Source of the DNA: Pseudomonadota bacterium
GTDB taxonomy: Bacteria; Pseudomonadota; Alphaproteobacteria; Micavibrionales; CSBR16-224
DNA: 64,000 nt
Direction: 5' to 3'
Assembly: GCA_013285465.1 (NCBI GenBank)
Contig: CP053449.1
Coordinates: forward strand, 547,179 to 611,178
Within the stretch, counting starts at the first letter, position 1. The number at the start of each line of letters is the position of its first letter. The notes under the pieces are model-generated. The model saw only the letters and a program-made list of their open reading frames with translations, ran no database searches and was not told where the DNA came from. The translations under genes were made by a program, and so were the position numbers. Of this stretch, positions 8,679 through 17,407 are shown in pieces.

Positions 8679-9023
8679 ATGAAAGCACAGACAAAAACCA
8701 AAATAACAAATCCTATGACGGCAGCGGTTGTTGCCGGACTTTTTGCTGTCGGTACCATGGGCGCAAGTGCAGCCTATGCCGGTGATAAGGCGAATAGCTG
8801 CGGCGCACATGGCTGCAAAGCAAAGTCAGAGAAAAATGCCTGTAAAGGCAAAGCAGACTGCAAATCCAAGAATGCTTGTAAGTCAAAAAATGCCTGCAAG
8901 TCGAAAAATAAATGCAAATCTGCAAATAATTGCAAAAGCAAGAATGGTTGCAAGGCACAATGCAAAGCCGGTGCGGGCAAAAACTCGCCTTATGGCGGTA
9001 AAGAAGCCGACCGCTTTAACTAA
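8679..9023 (+). CDS. bufferin-like Cys-rich RiPP precursor with signal peptide (BufA-like)
   Basis: 114 residues from the ATG at 8679, which has AAGGAG ten bases upstream; an in-frame upstream extension lacks a site and would spoil the signal peptide. Residues 1-34 form a Sec-type signal (TAAVVAGLFAVGTMGASAAY core, likely cut after AYA). The remainder is Lys/Asn/Ser-rich with ten Cys at 41, 46, 55, 61, 67, 73, 79, 85, 91 and 95. Those from 55 to 91 follow an exact six-residue period, as CKSKNA-like repeats, and nearly every Cys is followed by Lys. The next gene encodes a DUF692 (MNIO) enzyme fused to a DUF2063 partner. Bufferins are exported copper-binding peptides whose core Cys are turned into thiooxazoles by such enzymes. 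The repeat unit here differs from the EGKCG units I recall for Caulobacter. It could instead be an unmodified metal-binding protein. Confidence 0.78.
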   Translation: MKAQTKTKITNPMTAAVVAGLFAVGTMGASAAYAGDKANSCGAHGCKAKSEKNACKGKADCKSKNACKSKNACKSKNKCKSANNCKSKNGCKAQCKAGAGKNSPYGGKEADRFN

Positions 9024-9045
9024 GGCGCAAGACGGTTTATTATAT

Positions 9046-9082
9046 TGTGGTCTCTGCCTTTGTGCAGAGGCCACAGTTTTTT
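9046..9082 (+). terminator. intrinsic terminator/attenuator between precursor and modifying-enzyme genes
   Basis: A 12-bp stem (TGTGGTCTCTGC at 9046-9057 with GCAGAGGCCACA at 9064-9075, one G-U pair), a 6-base loop, then six T (9077-9082). Placed 22 bp after the precursor stop and 17 bp before the enzyme start, it should make precursor mRNA more abundant than enzyme mRNA, as expected for a peptide substrate and its catalyst. Confidence 0.75.
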
Positions 9083-9099
9083 AGAAAAGAGTATGTGCC

Positions 9100-10749
9100 G
9101 TGAGCAATATTTTTGATCTTCCGATGATGGGTTTCGGTTTGGGGCTGCGTCCTGAACATTACCCGCATATTCTGGAGCACAGCCCCGATGTGGACTGGTT
9201 CGAGATTATCAGTGAAAATTATATGGAGACGGAAGGCCGCCCGAAATATATGCTGGAACAAATTCGGGAAAAGTACCCGCTTGTTATGCATGGTGTTTCC
9301 CTGTCCATCGGCACGGTTGACCCGCTCAATTCCGACTATCTGAAACAACTGAAAGATCTGATTGCCTGGGTCGATCCGGTCTGGATTTCCGATCATTTGT
9401 GCTGGACGGGTGTGGCGCATAAACAGACACATGATCTGTTGCCCGTTCCTTATACGGAAGAAGCGCTGAAACACATCATTGAAAGACTGCGCATGGTGCA
9501 GGATTATCTGGAACGCCCGATTTTGATGGAGAACCCCTCCACCTATCTGGAGTTTCAATCTTCGGAAATGACGGAATGGGACTTTATCCGCCGGATGGCC
9601 GAAGAATCCGGCTGCGGGTTATTGCTGGATGCAAATAATGTTTATGTCAGCTGTTATAATCATAAATGGGATCCGAAAACCTATCTGGATGCGCTGCCGA
9701 TGGAACGCGTGGTGCAAATTCATCTGGCCGGACATCAGAATAACGGCACACATATTATTGATACCCATGATGACCATGTCACGGATGAGGTCTGGAAGCT
9801 GTATGAATATATTATCGGTACGGCCGGGCAGATCAGCACCATGGTGGAATGGGATGATAAAATTCCCGCATTCGATGTGGTAAAGGCCGAGCTGGATAAG
9901 GCGCGCGGTTTTGCGGCGCGTGCGCACAAACCGAATGATCTGCCGCAATTTACGCCGAATTCATTGGTGCAACCCGCTTCTGACAATCTGCCGTCCTATA
10001 CACCGCAACTGCATAAAATGCAGGAGGCGATCTTAAGCGGTGATGAGGAAAAAGCCGCGCCCGAAAACTGGGTGCGCGCGAAACCGGAATTGTCGGAAAG
10101 CGAGCAAATCGGCATTTATATTCGCGGCTATCGCTATCGTTTGTTTGATATTGTCCATGATGATTATACCGCGCTGCGCCATTATCTGGGCGATGATGAT
10201 TTTGCGGATTTAATTGATGCATATATTGAAGCCGTGCCGTCGGAATATCCCAATCTGGCGCGCTATATCGAAAAATTTCCGGATTTTGTGAAAACGCGCT
10301 GTGATGATGTCGCCTATGAGCTGGCTGTGCTGGAAACGGCGATCGAGCGTATCTCCGACGCAGGAGAAACCGCCGCATTGTCGCCCGAACATCTTGCGGA
10401 GCTTGACCCTGATGCGTTGATGGCACAGCCGCTTCCGTTGCGCAGGGCTTTATCCCTGTACGCATTCCGCTATCCGGTGAATGCCTATTACGGTGCGGTC
10501 ATCGACGGAGATGATCCTGCGCCGCCATCGCCGGAATCCTCTTATGTGGCTGTTTACCGCCATGATTACGAAATGTGGCGGCTGGATCTGGAGCGGGAGG
10601 AATATGAAATTCTGACGATTTTACAAAACGGCGTATCACCTGCGGCGGCACTGGAAAAAATTCTTGGCGACAGGCATGATGCGGCGGAGAATGTCAGCCG
10701 CTGGTTTGCCCGCTGGATGAATAATCATCTGCTCGCCAAAACAGCTTAG
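9100..10749 (+). CDS. fused DUF692 (MNIO) - DUF2063 enzyme, BufB-BufC-like
   Basis: 549 residues. Residues 1-275 are a DUF692 TIM-barrel multinuclear iron oxidase: FGLGLR near 12-17, MHGVSLSIG (63-71), SDHLCW (98-102), MENPSTYL (143-150), LLDANNVYVS (175-184), QIHLAGHQ (206-213), DTHD (221-224) and VEWDDKIP (249-256). They supply the expected metal ligands H64, H99, E144, D177, H208, H223 and E250. Residues about 300-549 match DUF2063 (BufC/HvfC type), the partner that recognises precursor peptides; YIRGYRYRLFDIV opens it. In known bufferin operons the two are separate genes. The GTG start at 9100 follows a weak AAAAGAG. The enzyme would modify Cys residues of the preceding precursor before export. 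The next gene starts 28 bp downstream. Confidence 0.88.
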   Translation: MSNIFDLPMMGFGLGLRPEHYPHILEHSPDVDWFEIISENYMETEGRPKYMLEQIREKYPLVMHGVSLSIGTVDPLNSDYLKQLKDLIAWVDPVWISDHLCWTGVAHKQTHDLLPVPYTEEALKHIIERLRMVQDYLERPILMENPSTYLEFQSSEMTEWDFIRRMAEESGCGLLLDANNVYVSCYNHKWDPKTYLDALPMERVVQIHLAGHQNNGTHIIDTHDDHVTDEVWKLYEYIIGTAGQISTMVEWDDKIPAFDVVKAELDKARGFAARAHKPNDLPQFTPNSLVQPASDNLPSYTPQLHKMQEAILSGDEEKAAPENWVRAKPELSESEQIGIYIRGYRYRLFDIVHDDYTALRHYLGDDDFADLIDAYIEAVPSEYPNLARYIEKFPDFVKTRCDDVAYELAVLETAIERISDAGETAALSPEHLAELDPDALMAQPLPLRRALSLYAFRYPVNAYYGAVIDGDDPAPPSPESSYVAVYRHDYEMWRLDLEREEYEILTILQNGVSPAAALEKILGDRHDAAENVSRWFARWMNNHLLAKTA

Positions 10750-10777
10750 CCAAAACAGTTTAGAAGGAGAGGTGGCT

Positions 10778-11527
10778 ATGGGACTGCCAAAAACCATTCT
10801 GATTACAGGGGCAACCAGTGATTTTGGTGTCGCTTTTGCAAAAAAATTCGCAGAGGCGGGGGCGCAGAAAATCTATCTGCACGGACGTAATGCCGATAAA
10901 CTCGCGGCGCTGCAAAAAATGCTGCCCTGTGAAACGGAGATACTGCTTTGTGATCTTTCCGATAAGCAGGCCATCGATACGGCTTTTGCCGGTTTAAAAG
11001 ATATCGATCTGTTGATTAATAATGCAGGCGGCGCTTTGGGACTTGAAAAAGTCTATGAGGCAAAGCCGGAGGATTGGGAACAGATGGTGGAGGCCAATGT
11101 CTCCTCCCTGATCCGTATTACCCGTCACATCCTGCCCGATATGGTGGCGCGGCGCAGCGGGCATGTCATCAATATCAGCTCGGTCGCAGGCAGCTGGCCT
11201 TACCCGGGCGGTCATGTCTATTGTGCGTCCAAAGCCTTTGCAACGCAGTTTTCGCTGGCGATGCGCGCCGATCTGGTCGGCACAAATGTGCGGGTGACAT
11301 CCATTGAGCCGGGTTTGGTGGAAACGGAATTCTCTCTAAAGCGTTTTAAAGGTGATCAGGAGAAAGCGGCGGCGGTTTATGCCGATACCCGCCCGCTGAA
11401 AGCCGCTGACATTGCCGAAACAGTGTTCTTTGCCGCGGCAATGCCGGAACATGCGAATATCACGCGGCTGGAAATCATGTCGACCGATCAGGCGACTGGA
11501 CCGTTCCAGATTTATCGCGGAGCGTAA
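10778..11527 (+). CDS. short-chain dehydrogenase/reductase (YdfG-like)
   Basis: 250 residues from the ATG at 10778, with AAGGAG eight bases upstream; a GTG two codons earlier is a poorer choice. TGATSDFG (10-17) is the nucleotide loop, NNAGG the structural motif, INISSVAG holds the catalytic Ser and YCASK the Tyr-x-x-x-Lys pair. The C-terminal EPGLVETEFSLKRFKGD resembles YdfG-type NADP-dependent 3-hydroxy acid/serine dehydrogenases. It sits 28 bp after the MNIO fusion gene and 2 bp before the DUF808 gene, so it is probably cotranscribed. Whether it acts on the peptide or only shares a promoter is unknown. Confidence 0.88.
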   Translation: MGLPKTILITGATSDFGVAFAKKFAEAGAQKIYLHGRNADKLAALQKMLPCETEILLCDLSDKQAIDTAFAGLKDIDLLINNAGGALGLEKVYEAKPEDWEQMVEANVSSLIRITRHILPDMVARRSGHVINISSVAGSWPYPGGHVYCASKAFATQFSLAMRADLVGTNVRVTSIEPGLVETEFSLKRFKGDQEKAAAVYADTRPLKAADIAETVFFAAAMPEHANITRLEIMSTDQATGPFQIYRGA

Positions 11528-11529
11528 GG

Positions 11530-12468
11530 ATGAGCACAGGTCTGCTGGCATTATTGGATGATATTGCCGCACTGGCGAAAATGGCGGCGGTGACGCTGGA
11601 TGATGTCGCGACACTGACAGTGCAGGCGGGAACGGAATCGGTCGGTGTGGTGGCGGATGATGCCGCCGTGACGCCGCGTTATGTGATCGGTTTTAAACCT
11701 GAGAGGGAGCTGCCGATTATCCGCAAAATCGCCATCGGCTCTTTAAAAAACAAACTGGTTATTTTACTGCCCGCCGCGCTGCTTTGCGGCTGGCTGATGC
11801 CGTGGATTATTACGCCGGTGCTGATGCTGGGCGCATGCTATTTGTGTTTTGAAGGTTACGAAAAACTGCATGACTATTTTCATCCTGCACAGCGGGAAAA
11901 AACGCTGCCGGAAGCCGTGGAAGAAAAGCTGCCGAATGTTCAGGAGATGGAAAACGAACGCGTGGAAAGTGCCATCCGCACGGATTTCATCCTGTCGGCG
12001 GAAATTATGGCGATTGCTTTTGCCAGTGTGAAAGATCAGCCGCTGCTGATGCAGGGATTTATTCTGCTGGCGGTGGCTTTTGGAATTACGGCGCTGGTTT
12101 ATGGTGTGGTCGCGCTGATTGTGAAGGCGGATGATGCAGGTCTTTATCTGGCACAGCGCAAGGGCAAGGGGGAGAAAATCTGGCAGGCTATCGGTCGCGG
12201 CCTTGTCCGCAGTATGGCACCGTTTCTGCAAGGGTTGAGCGCATTGGGCACTGTGGCGATGCTCTATGTCAGCGGCGGCATTCTGGTGCATGGTTTTGCC
12301 GGATATGGCGCGCATTTTCTTGAACGCCTGATTCATATTATCCCTTATGGCTCACCGGTACTGACGGTGATACTGGCGGCGGCGGCGGGATTTCTGGTCG
12401 CATTGGCTGTGCCGTTTTTGCAGACATTATGGGGCAAGGCGGCAAAAATCATCACGAAGAAATCTTAA
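11530..12468 (+). CDS. DUF808 (YedI-like) inner-membrane protein
   Basis: 312 residues. The N-terminus STGLLALLDDIAALAKMAAV and the following TESVGVVADDAAVTPRYV are characteristic of the DUF808/YedI family, whose function is not established. Hydrophobic segments occur near residues 75-100, 155-200, 225-260 and 275-300, consistent with five or six membrane spans. It begins two bases after the SDR stop and its own stop overlaps the convergent membrane-protein gene by 4 bp. It may be an accessory of the preceding peptide operon or a passenger; DUF808 proteins are also found far from bufferin loci. Confidence 0.85.
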   Translation: MSTGLLALLDDIAALAKMAAVTLDDVATLTVQAGTESVGVVADDAAVTPRYVIGFKPERELPIIRKIAIGSLKNKLVILLPAALLCGWLMPWIITPVLMLGACYLCFEGYEKLHDYFHPAQREKTLPEAVEEKLPNVQEMENERVESAIRTDFILSAEIMAIAFASVKDQPLLMQGFILLAVAFGITALVYGVVALIVKADDAGLYLAQRKGKGEKIWQAIGRGLVRSMAPFLQGLSALGTVAMLYVSGGILVHGFAGYGAHFLERLIHIIPYGSPVLTVILAAAAGFLVALAVPFLQTLWGKAAKIITKKS

Positions 12469-13244
12469 AGCCTGTTTTCTTGCGGCGCGGTTCTGATTTC
12501 ATCTTCCGTGACGGGGATGCAGGTCACGCTGAGGATTTGCGGATAAACATCCCAGTTGCGGACAAGGAATTTCCAGCGCAGACCGTAACGCGTCACCGTG
12601 CATTTATTGATATCGTTCTGAATGCCCGCTGCGACAAAATCGGGAAAAAAGATATTGCCGTTATGCCACAGACTCCAGAGATGATGCGCCAGTGACGGTT
12701 TGATGCGGAAATAAATACTGGTTTGATCCGAACATTCGATCGTGGCACAGCCCTGTGCGGTAAAGACATTGCCTTCCGGATCAATCTCCTGCGATTTACC
12801 CAGATACCAGATTTCATCCTTTTTGTAAGTGGTCAGCATACGGATGCCGTCAGTCATAAATTCCAGCGTGCCGTAAAGGAGTGCGGGCAGCATATAAAGA
12901 AAGAGGCCGGTCGCGGCAATCATCATCAAGGCGCGCTTTTTGGAAAAATCCTCTTCACCGTCGCCGTCGGGATCAATATAGACAGCGCTTTTCCACAGAC
13001 GTCCGTAAGTGCGGAATAATGCACCCCACCAGGGATGCCGTGAAACGGGCAGAAAGATTTTATTGTAGAACCATGACAATCCGGCTGTCGTCTGCTGGTA
13101 GGTTTCCTGAATATCCTCGATATGTTCGCGCGCTTTTTCTGCCGGGGAGTCTTTGCGGCGGCGTTTGACGGATTTCTTTGCCGCGCCGGAAAGCGTCTTC
13201 AGTTTTTCGGCTCTTTCAAGAAGTTCGTCATCCGCATCGGACAT
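12465..13244 (-). CDS. unrecognised single-span membrane protein
   Basis: 259 residues, not recognised. The first 65 residues are charged and helical with a basic KKSVKRRRK patch. A single clear membrane segment lies near 105-130 (LMMIAATGLFLYMLPALLYG). The rest has a TAQGCATIECSDQTSIYF beta-like stretch. It is the last of three close minus-strand genes, 19 bp after the ClpB-like gene, so it probably belongs to the same complex, for example as its membrane anchor. The DGDGEEDFSKK segment before the span is an acidic loop of unknown meaning. No known family can be named with confidence. Confidence 0.7.
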   Translation of the reverse strand: MSDADDELLERAEKLKTLSGAAKKSVKRRRKDSPAEKAREHIEDIQETYQQTTAGLSWFYNKIFLPVSRHPWWGALFRTYGRLWKSAVYIDPDGDGEEDFSKKRALMMIAATGLFLYMLPALLYGTLEFMTDGIRMLTTYKKDEIWYLGKSQEIDPEGNVFTAQGCATIECSDQTSIYFRIKPSLAHHLWSLWHNGNIFFPDFVAAGIQNDINKCTVTRYGLRWKFLVRNWDVYPQILSVTCIPVTEDEIRTAPQENRL

Positions 13245-13263
13245 GGGAGGAGTTCCTTAAAAT

Positions 13264-15513
13264 TTAGGCGTAGCTTTTGTCACGTTTGGCGGGTTTGCCG
13301 TCATTGGCTTCCGTCGCTGCTGACGGAACGACTTGCAAATCTTTGGTTTTTTTATCGTAAGTCACCTTCATAATCCCTGCGCTGAGTTCTGATTCCAGCA
13401 GCATATTGGCGATAACGGGATGCACTTTTGCCGCGAAATACCCCGGTATGCCGCGGGCACCGTTTGACGGGCTGTAATGATCTTTACAGATGGCGGCAAG
13501 AGAAGGCTCGTCAATCTCGATTTGAATATTACGTCCCTGTGCTTTGATTTGTGCATTCAATTTGCCGATTTCACGCGCGGCGATGCGTTCGATGACGGCA
13601 AGGTCAAGCGCGTTAAAGCAGACGATATTCTGCCGTCCGTTAAAGCGGTTCAGGAATTCAAGGCGGTAGGTGTTATCCAGTTCCTGAATGGTTTCTGCGA
13701 CCGCTTCATCATAAGACATAGACGGGTCGAGAAAGTTTTTCTGCCCGATATTTGTGGTCATGATGATGACGGCTTCGCTAAAAGAAACAGTCAGTCCGCG
13801 GTTATCCGTCAGCCGCCCGTCATCCAGCACCTGCAGGAAAACATTGAACACATCCGGATGCGCCTTTTCGATTTCATCGAAGAGAATAACAACATAAGGA
13901 TTGCGGCGCATGGCATTGGTCAAAATGCCGCCGGCCTCATAACCTTCGTAACCGGGCGGCGCGCCGATCAGTTTTGCCACCGCATGTTTCTCCATATATT
14001 CGGACATGTCAAAGCGGAGCAGGGCGCGTTCATCGTCATGCAGTGCGGCGGTCAGCGCCTTGGCCATTTCGGTTTTGCCGACCCCTGACGGGCCGAGGAA
14101 CATGAAGGAGGCTTGCGGTTTGTGCGGGTCTTTCAAACCGACGCGGGCAACACGCACGGCATCGGCCAGTTTTCTGACGGCGTGGTCCTGCCCGAAAACA
14201 CGGGAGGACAGCGCTTTATCAAGTTCAAGCAATTTGGCCTTTTCATCGCGGTTCAGCTTGCTGGCGGGAATGCCGGACAACATGCTGAATTCCGCCAGCA
14301 CATGCTCGGCTTTCAGTTCCAGCCCTGCATTGATTTCCTCTGTCAGTGCCACAAATTCCGCTTTATTTTTTTGAATGGCATCCTGCACTTTTTTCATGAC
14401 GGCTTTCAGCGCGTTGACTTCCTCGCTTTCAAATCCGGCTGCTGCTGTTGTCATGCTGAAAGGTTTGAAGTTTTTTTCGCTATTTTCCGCTGCCTTGGCA
14501 TCATACGCGGCTTTGCGTTCTTCCAGATTTTCCTGATCTTTTTTGCGCTGGGCTTCCAGCTCATCTTCCAGACGGCGCAGTGTTTCTTCCGCTTCGCTTT
14601 GGTTGTGATGCAGTTTCCGCAGGCGGGATTGCGTATCTTCCCATTTTGTTTTAATCGCCGCGATCTCGGCCTCCAGCTCTTTCATATCTTTGCTGTTCGG
14701 CTTGACTTCGGTTAGGCGGCTTTGTTTTTCCGTCAGTTCGGGCGGCTGGCCATGTGCGGCCTGACGATAGGCGGTGAAGGCACGGTCAAGAAGATTCATT
14801 GTCCGCTCCGGCTGGGCGCGGCTGAGGCTCATTTCGCGTACGCGGTATTTGCAGGTCAGCTGAATGGCGGTGTCAATTGCCTCTTCCGAAATGCCGACAT
14901 GGTGATAGGCCTGCAATGATTTAACGGCTTCCTGTACGATAATTTTTAAAGAACCGTCATCGGGCTCCTGCAAATCCATCATTGTGTAACATTCGCTGAT
15001 ATTGGAATGGCATTTCAGCACGACTTCCAGATCCTCGTCACGGCATTCAAAAATCGCCTGAAATTTTCCGCGCTCAACCGCCTGCATCAAAGCATTGATA
15101 AAATGGGTGCAGCCGTTATTGCGGGTGGCTTCGATGAAGTCGCGCATATCCTCGATCAGCAGCAGCGTATCGGGGTAATGCGACAGCCGCCGAAGCATTT
15201 TTTGAAAATTCTCATTCGTTTGCTGGGTATTGCCGGAGGAAAACAGCCCGTCCGTATCCAGCCAGAACAGCCGTTTTTTGATGATGTCAAAAGGCGTGTC
15301 GGGCAGGTTTTTCGCGGCCTCCAATCCAAGACAAAGCGCGGTGCAGCCGACACCGCCCGCACCGACCAGCAGGATGCTATTGGCTTTGTTACGCATCAGA
15401 ATACGGGAGAGCTGCTGCAGTTCCTTTTCCCGCCCGACGAAGGTAAATTCAGGGCGGCGTGCCAAATAATCCTCGCCGCGTATCAGAAAGTTTTTTGAAA
15501 TATCCGTTGTCAT
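13264..15513 (-). CDS. ClpB/ClpC-like double AAA+ ATPase with degenerate first site
   Basis: 749 residues without the Clp N-terminal domain. AAA1 (about 25-250) begins FVGREKELQQL, but its Walker A is GAGGVGCT (51-58), with the essential Lys replaced by Cys57; the Walker B region reads LLLIEDM. A coiled-coil middle region spans about 260-345. AAA2 (about 405-720) is intact: GIPASKL, GQDHAV, GPSGVGKT (474-481), VILFDEIEKA (541-550), the pore motif GYEG and the FLNRF arginine. The second ring should therefore hydrolyse ATP and thread or remodel a protein while the first is structural. It lies 11 bp after a coiled-coil protein gene and before a membrane-protein gene, possible substrate/adaptor and anchor. 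ClpV-like or stress-chaperone roles are possible. Confidence 0.82.
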   Translation of the reverse strand: MTTDISKNFLIRGEDYLARRPEFTFVGREKELQQLSRILMRNKANSILLVGAGGVGCTALCLGLEAAKNLPDTPFDIIKKRLFWLDTDGLFSSGNTQQTNENFQKMLRRLSHYPDTLLLIEDMRDFIEATRNNGCTHFINALMQAVERGKFQAIFECRDEDLEVVLKCHSNISECYTMMDLQEPDDGSLKIIVQEAVKSLQAYHHVGISEEAIDTAIQLTCKYRVREMSLSRAQPERTMNLLDRAFTAYRQAAHGQPPELTEKQSRLTEVKPNSKDMKELEAEIAAIKTKWEDTQSRLRKLHHNQSEAEETLRRLEDELEAQRKKDQENLEERKAAYDAKAAENSEKNFKPFSMTTAAAGFESEEVNALKAVMKKVQDAIQKNKAEFVALTEEINAGLELKAEHVLAEFSMLSGIPASKLNRDEKAKLLELDKALSSRVFGQDHAVRKLADAVRVARVGLKDPHKPQASFMFLGPSGVGKTEMAKALTAALHDDERALLRFDMSEYMEKHAVAKLIGAPPGYEGYEAGGILTNAMRRNPYVVILFDEIEKAHPDVFNVFLQVLDDGRLTDNRGLTVSFSEAVIIMTTNIGQKNFLDPSMSYDEAVAETIQELDNTYRLEFLNRFNGRQNIVCFNALDLAVIERIAAREIGKLNAQIKAQGRNIQIEIDEPSLAAICKDHYSPSNGARGIPGYFAAKVHPVIANMLLESELSAGIMKVTYDKKTKDLQVVPSAATEANDGKPAKRDKSYA

Positions 15514-15524
15514 GGGTGCCGCTA

Positions 15525-17267
15525 TCAGCCCTTGTTGATGTTAAACGGGTCGGGTGCGCCATCGGCATCCGCAGCAAGGTCTTGCGCATCATCGTCATTA
15601 TCGCCGCCCGATTTTCCGGCAACGACTTCGGCGGCGACCGCGATGGATTCTTTGACATCCTCCTGCACATCTTTGGCGGCGGCTTCCAGTTTGCCCAGCA
15701 GGTCTTTCGTTTCCTCAAGACCTTCGCGCGTGATCGTCGTGGCTGTGCGGATAACCTCGCCATATTGCTCCAGCCCTTCCAGCGCTTTGGACAGATCGCT
15801 ATTCTGCTCATGTGTGCCAAGCGCGATGCGGATAACCTCTTTCTGCGACAGGTCGGTGGTTTTCTGGTTCATGCGTTCCAGCGACATCCGTGCCATTTCC
15901 GAAGATTCGCCAAGTGCGGCGGCGGAGACAGCCTGCAAAACGGTGCTGAGCTGATCGGCGACACCGGCAACGCCGGAACTGTGCAGCTGGCGTGTTTTTG
16001 CAATTTGCTGGTCATTGCCGTCCTTCATGGATTTGATACGATGGCCGGCATTTGTCAGTTCCGCAAAAACCGATGTCGTATCGACAGAGGAGGCGTTGAG
16101 CGCACCGATATAGTTTTCAAGATCGCGTTTTTCCCGCTCGCGGTTCATTTTTTCGATATCGCTTTCCGCACTGTCTTCCGGCTCCAGCTTTTCGCGCGTT
16201 TTTTCGTTTTTCTCATGCGCCTCTTTGGTGGCATCATTTAAAATCGCATAGATTTCACGCATGGAATAATTGGCATCCATCAGATTATCAATCTGTTTAT
16301 CCATGCCGTCAAAATGCTCTGAAATGCCGGAAACACGCTCTTCCGTTGTGTTGACAAAATGCTGGGCAGCGGTCACAAGATCCGTTTGCCGCTGCTTGTG
16401 TTCGTCCGAGCTGATATCCAGCAGCTCCCGCAATTTGGCTTTTGATTCAAGAAATTGTTCATCCAGTTCTGATTGCGGCAATTGATAAAGCGATTCGTCT
16501 TTCATTTTATCAATAAGCGCATTCAGTTCCGTCTCATGCTCTTTCAGCTCCAGCTGGGCTGTGGCGATTCTTTCCCGTGCGGGCTGGCGAATGCCGCCAA
16601 GCCCGAAAAAGCTGCGGTCTTCGCTCCATTTCGCGACATTGTGATTAATGCGTTTGATATGATCTTCCAGTTCGGCCAGTTTCTTTTCCTGCTCTGCGCG
16701 CAGGGCGGCGATCCGGGCTTCGGCTTCTTTATCAAGCGTGATTTCCTTGAACACGTCAAAGGTCAATCCGTTCATACGCAGTTCGTAAACCGCATCGACA
16801 ATTTCCGTCAGCGGATTGATCTTATCTTCAAAAGACAGCAGCGCGTTATTCAGTTCGTCATAGACCTCTTTCAGCTCCGAGAAGGCCTCGGTATCGGTCA
16901 GCTCGATAATCTGCTGCGCCATGCGTTTGCGTTCAAACTGCAGATATTCCTTAAACTGTTTAAATTCTTCAAGGCGGGCATTCGCGTCTTCCTTGCTTTC
17001 GGAAAAGGTCAGGGTTTTTGTGACGGCGGCCATCTTTTCTTTCGGAGTCGCATCGGCATCGAACATGATTTTGAAAAAAGCATTCTGGTCGATTTTTGCG
17101 AATTTCGATGAGGAGGGAGAGGTTTTTTTCTCCGCCGCTTCATCCTCGATACTGCGCGCACCCTGCCGTTTGGAAGTGGCTTTCGCCTGTTCCATCAGCT
17201 CTTCAATATCGGATTTACTCTGTTTCTTTTCGGAAGTCTGTTTTGCGCTTGCGCCACCCGATGTCAT
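15525..17267 (-). CDS. large coiled-coil protein of unknown function
   Basis: 580 residues, very rich in Glu, Lys, Ala and Leu, with predicted coiled coils through about 100-280 and 300-500. The N-terminal 60 residues and the acidic tail (GDNDDDAQDLAADADG) look disordered. No membrane span or signal is seen. The central LRELLDISSDEHKQRQTDL to AILNDATKEA region recalls long helical proteins such as TelA or chemoreceptor stalks, but no diagnostic motif supports either. It is the first gene of the minus operon and ends 11 bp before the ClpB-like gene, so it is a good candidate for that ATPase's partner or substrate. Divergent transcription from the DUF3592 gene leaves a 140-bp shared promoter region. 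Confidence 0.7.
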   Translation of the reverse strand: MTSGGASAKQTSEKKQSKSDIEELMEQAKATSKRQGARSIEDEAAEKKTSPSSSKFAKIDQNAFFKIMFDADATPKEKMAAVTKTLTFSESKEDANARLEEFKQFKEYLQFERKRMAQQIIELTDTEAFSELKEVYDELNNALLSFEDKINPLTEIVDAVYELRMNGLTFDVFKEITLDKEAEARIAALRAEQEKKLAELEDHIKRINHNVAKWSEDRSFFGLGGIRQPARERIATAQLELKEHETELNALIDKMKDESLYQLPQSELDEQFLESKAKLRELLDISSDEHKQRQTDLVTAAQHFVNTTEERVSGISEHFDGMDKQIDNLMDANYSMREIYAILNDATKEAHEKNEKTREKLEPEDSAESDIEKMNREREKRDLENYIGALNASSVDTTSVFAELTNAGHRIKSMKDGNDQQIAKTRQLHSSGVAGVADQLSTVLQAVSAAALGESSEMARMSLERMNQKTTDLSQKEVIRIALGTHEQNSDLSKALEGLEQYGEVIRTATTITREGLEETKDLLGKLEAAAKDVQEDVKESIAVAAEVVAGKSGGDNDDDAQDLAADADGAPDPFNINKG

Positions 17268-17407
17268 ACCGCTGTCCCCTATTACACATTAATACCCACT
17301 CTTTCAGAATATACATCACTGGTTAACCTATAATTAATGCGCATTACGAATAATGAAAGAGAGGGGTGATTATTGTCCCGTCTTCATATTTCCAATAACG
17401 GGAAAAA

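Noticed and set aside
8820..8960. Short near-repeats in DNA resembling a CRISPR array or minisatellite
   Set aside because: The repeats are in frame, encode the CKSKN units of the precursor protein, have a six-codon period and no spacers.
8713..9084. Other open frames on both strands over the precursor gene, some Leu/Phe- or Arg-rich
   Set aside because: They mirror the repeat composition of the real gene, lack ribosome-binding sites and have no family features.
15525..17267. Chemoreceptor or TelA assignment for the coiled-coil protein
   Set aside because: No methyl-accepting signalling hairpin, HAMP domain or membrane span, and no diagnostic TelA motif; composition alone explains the resemblance.
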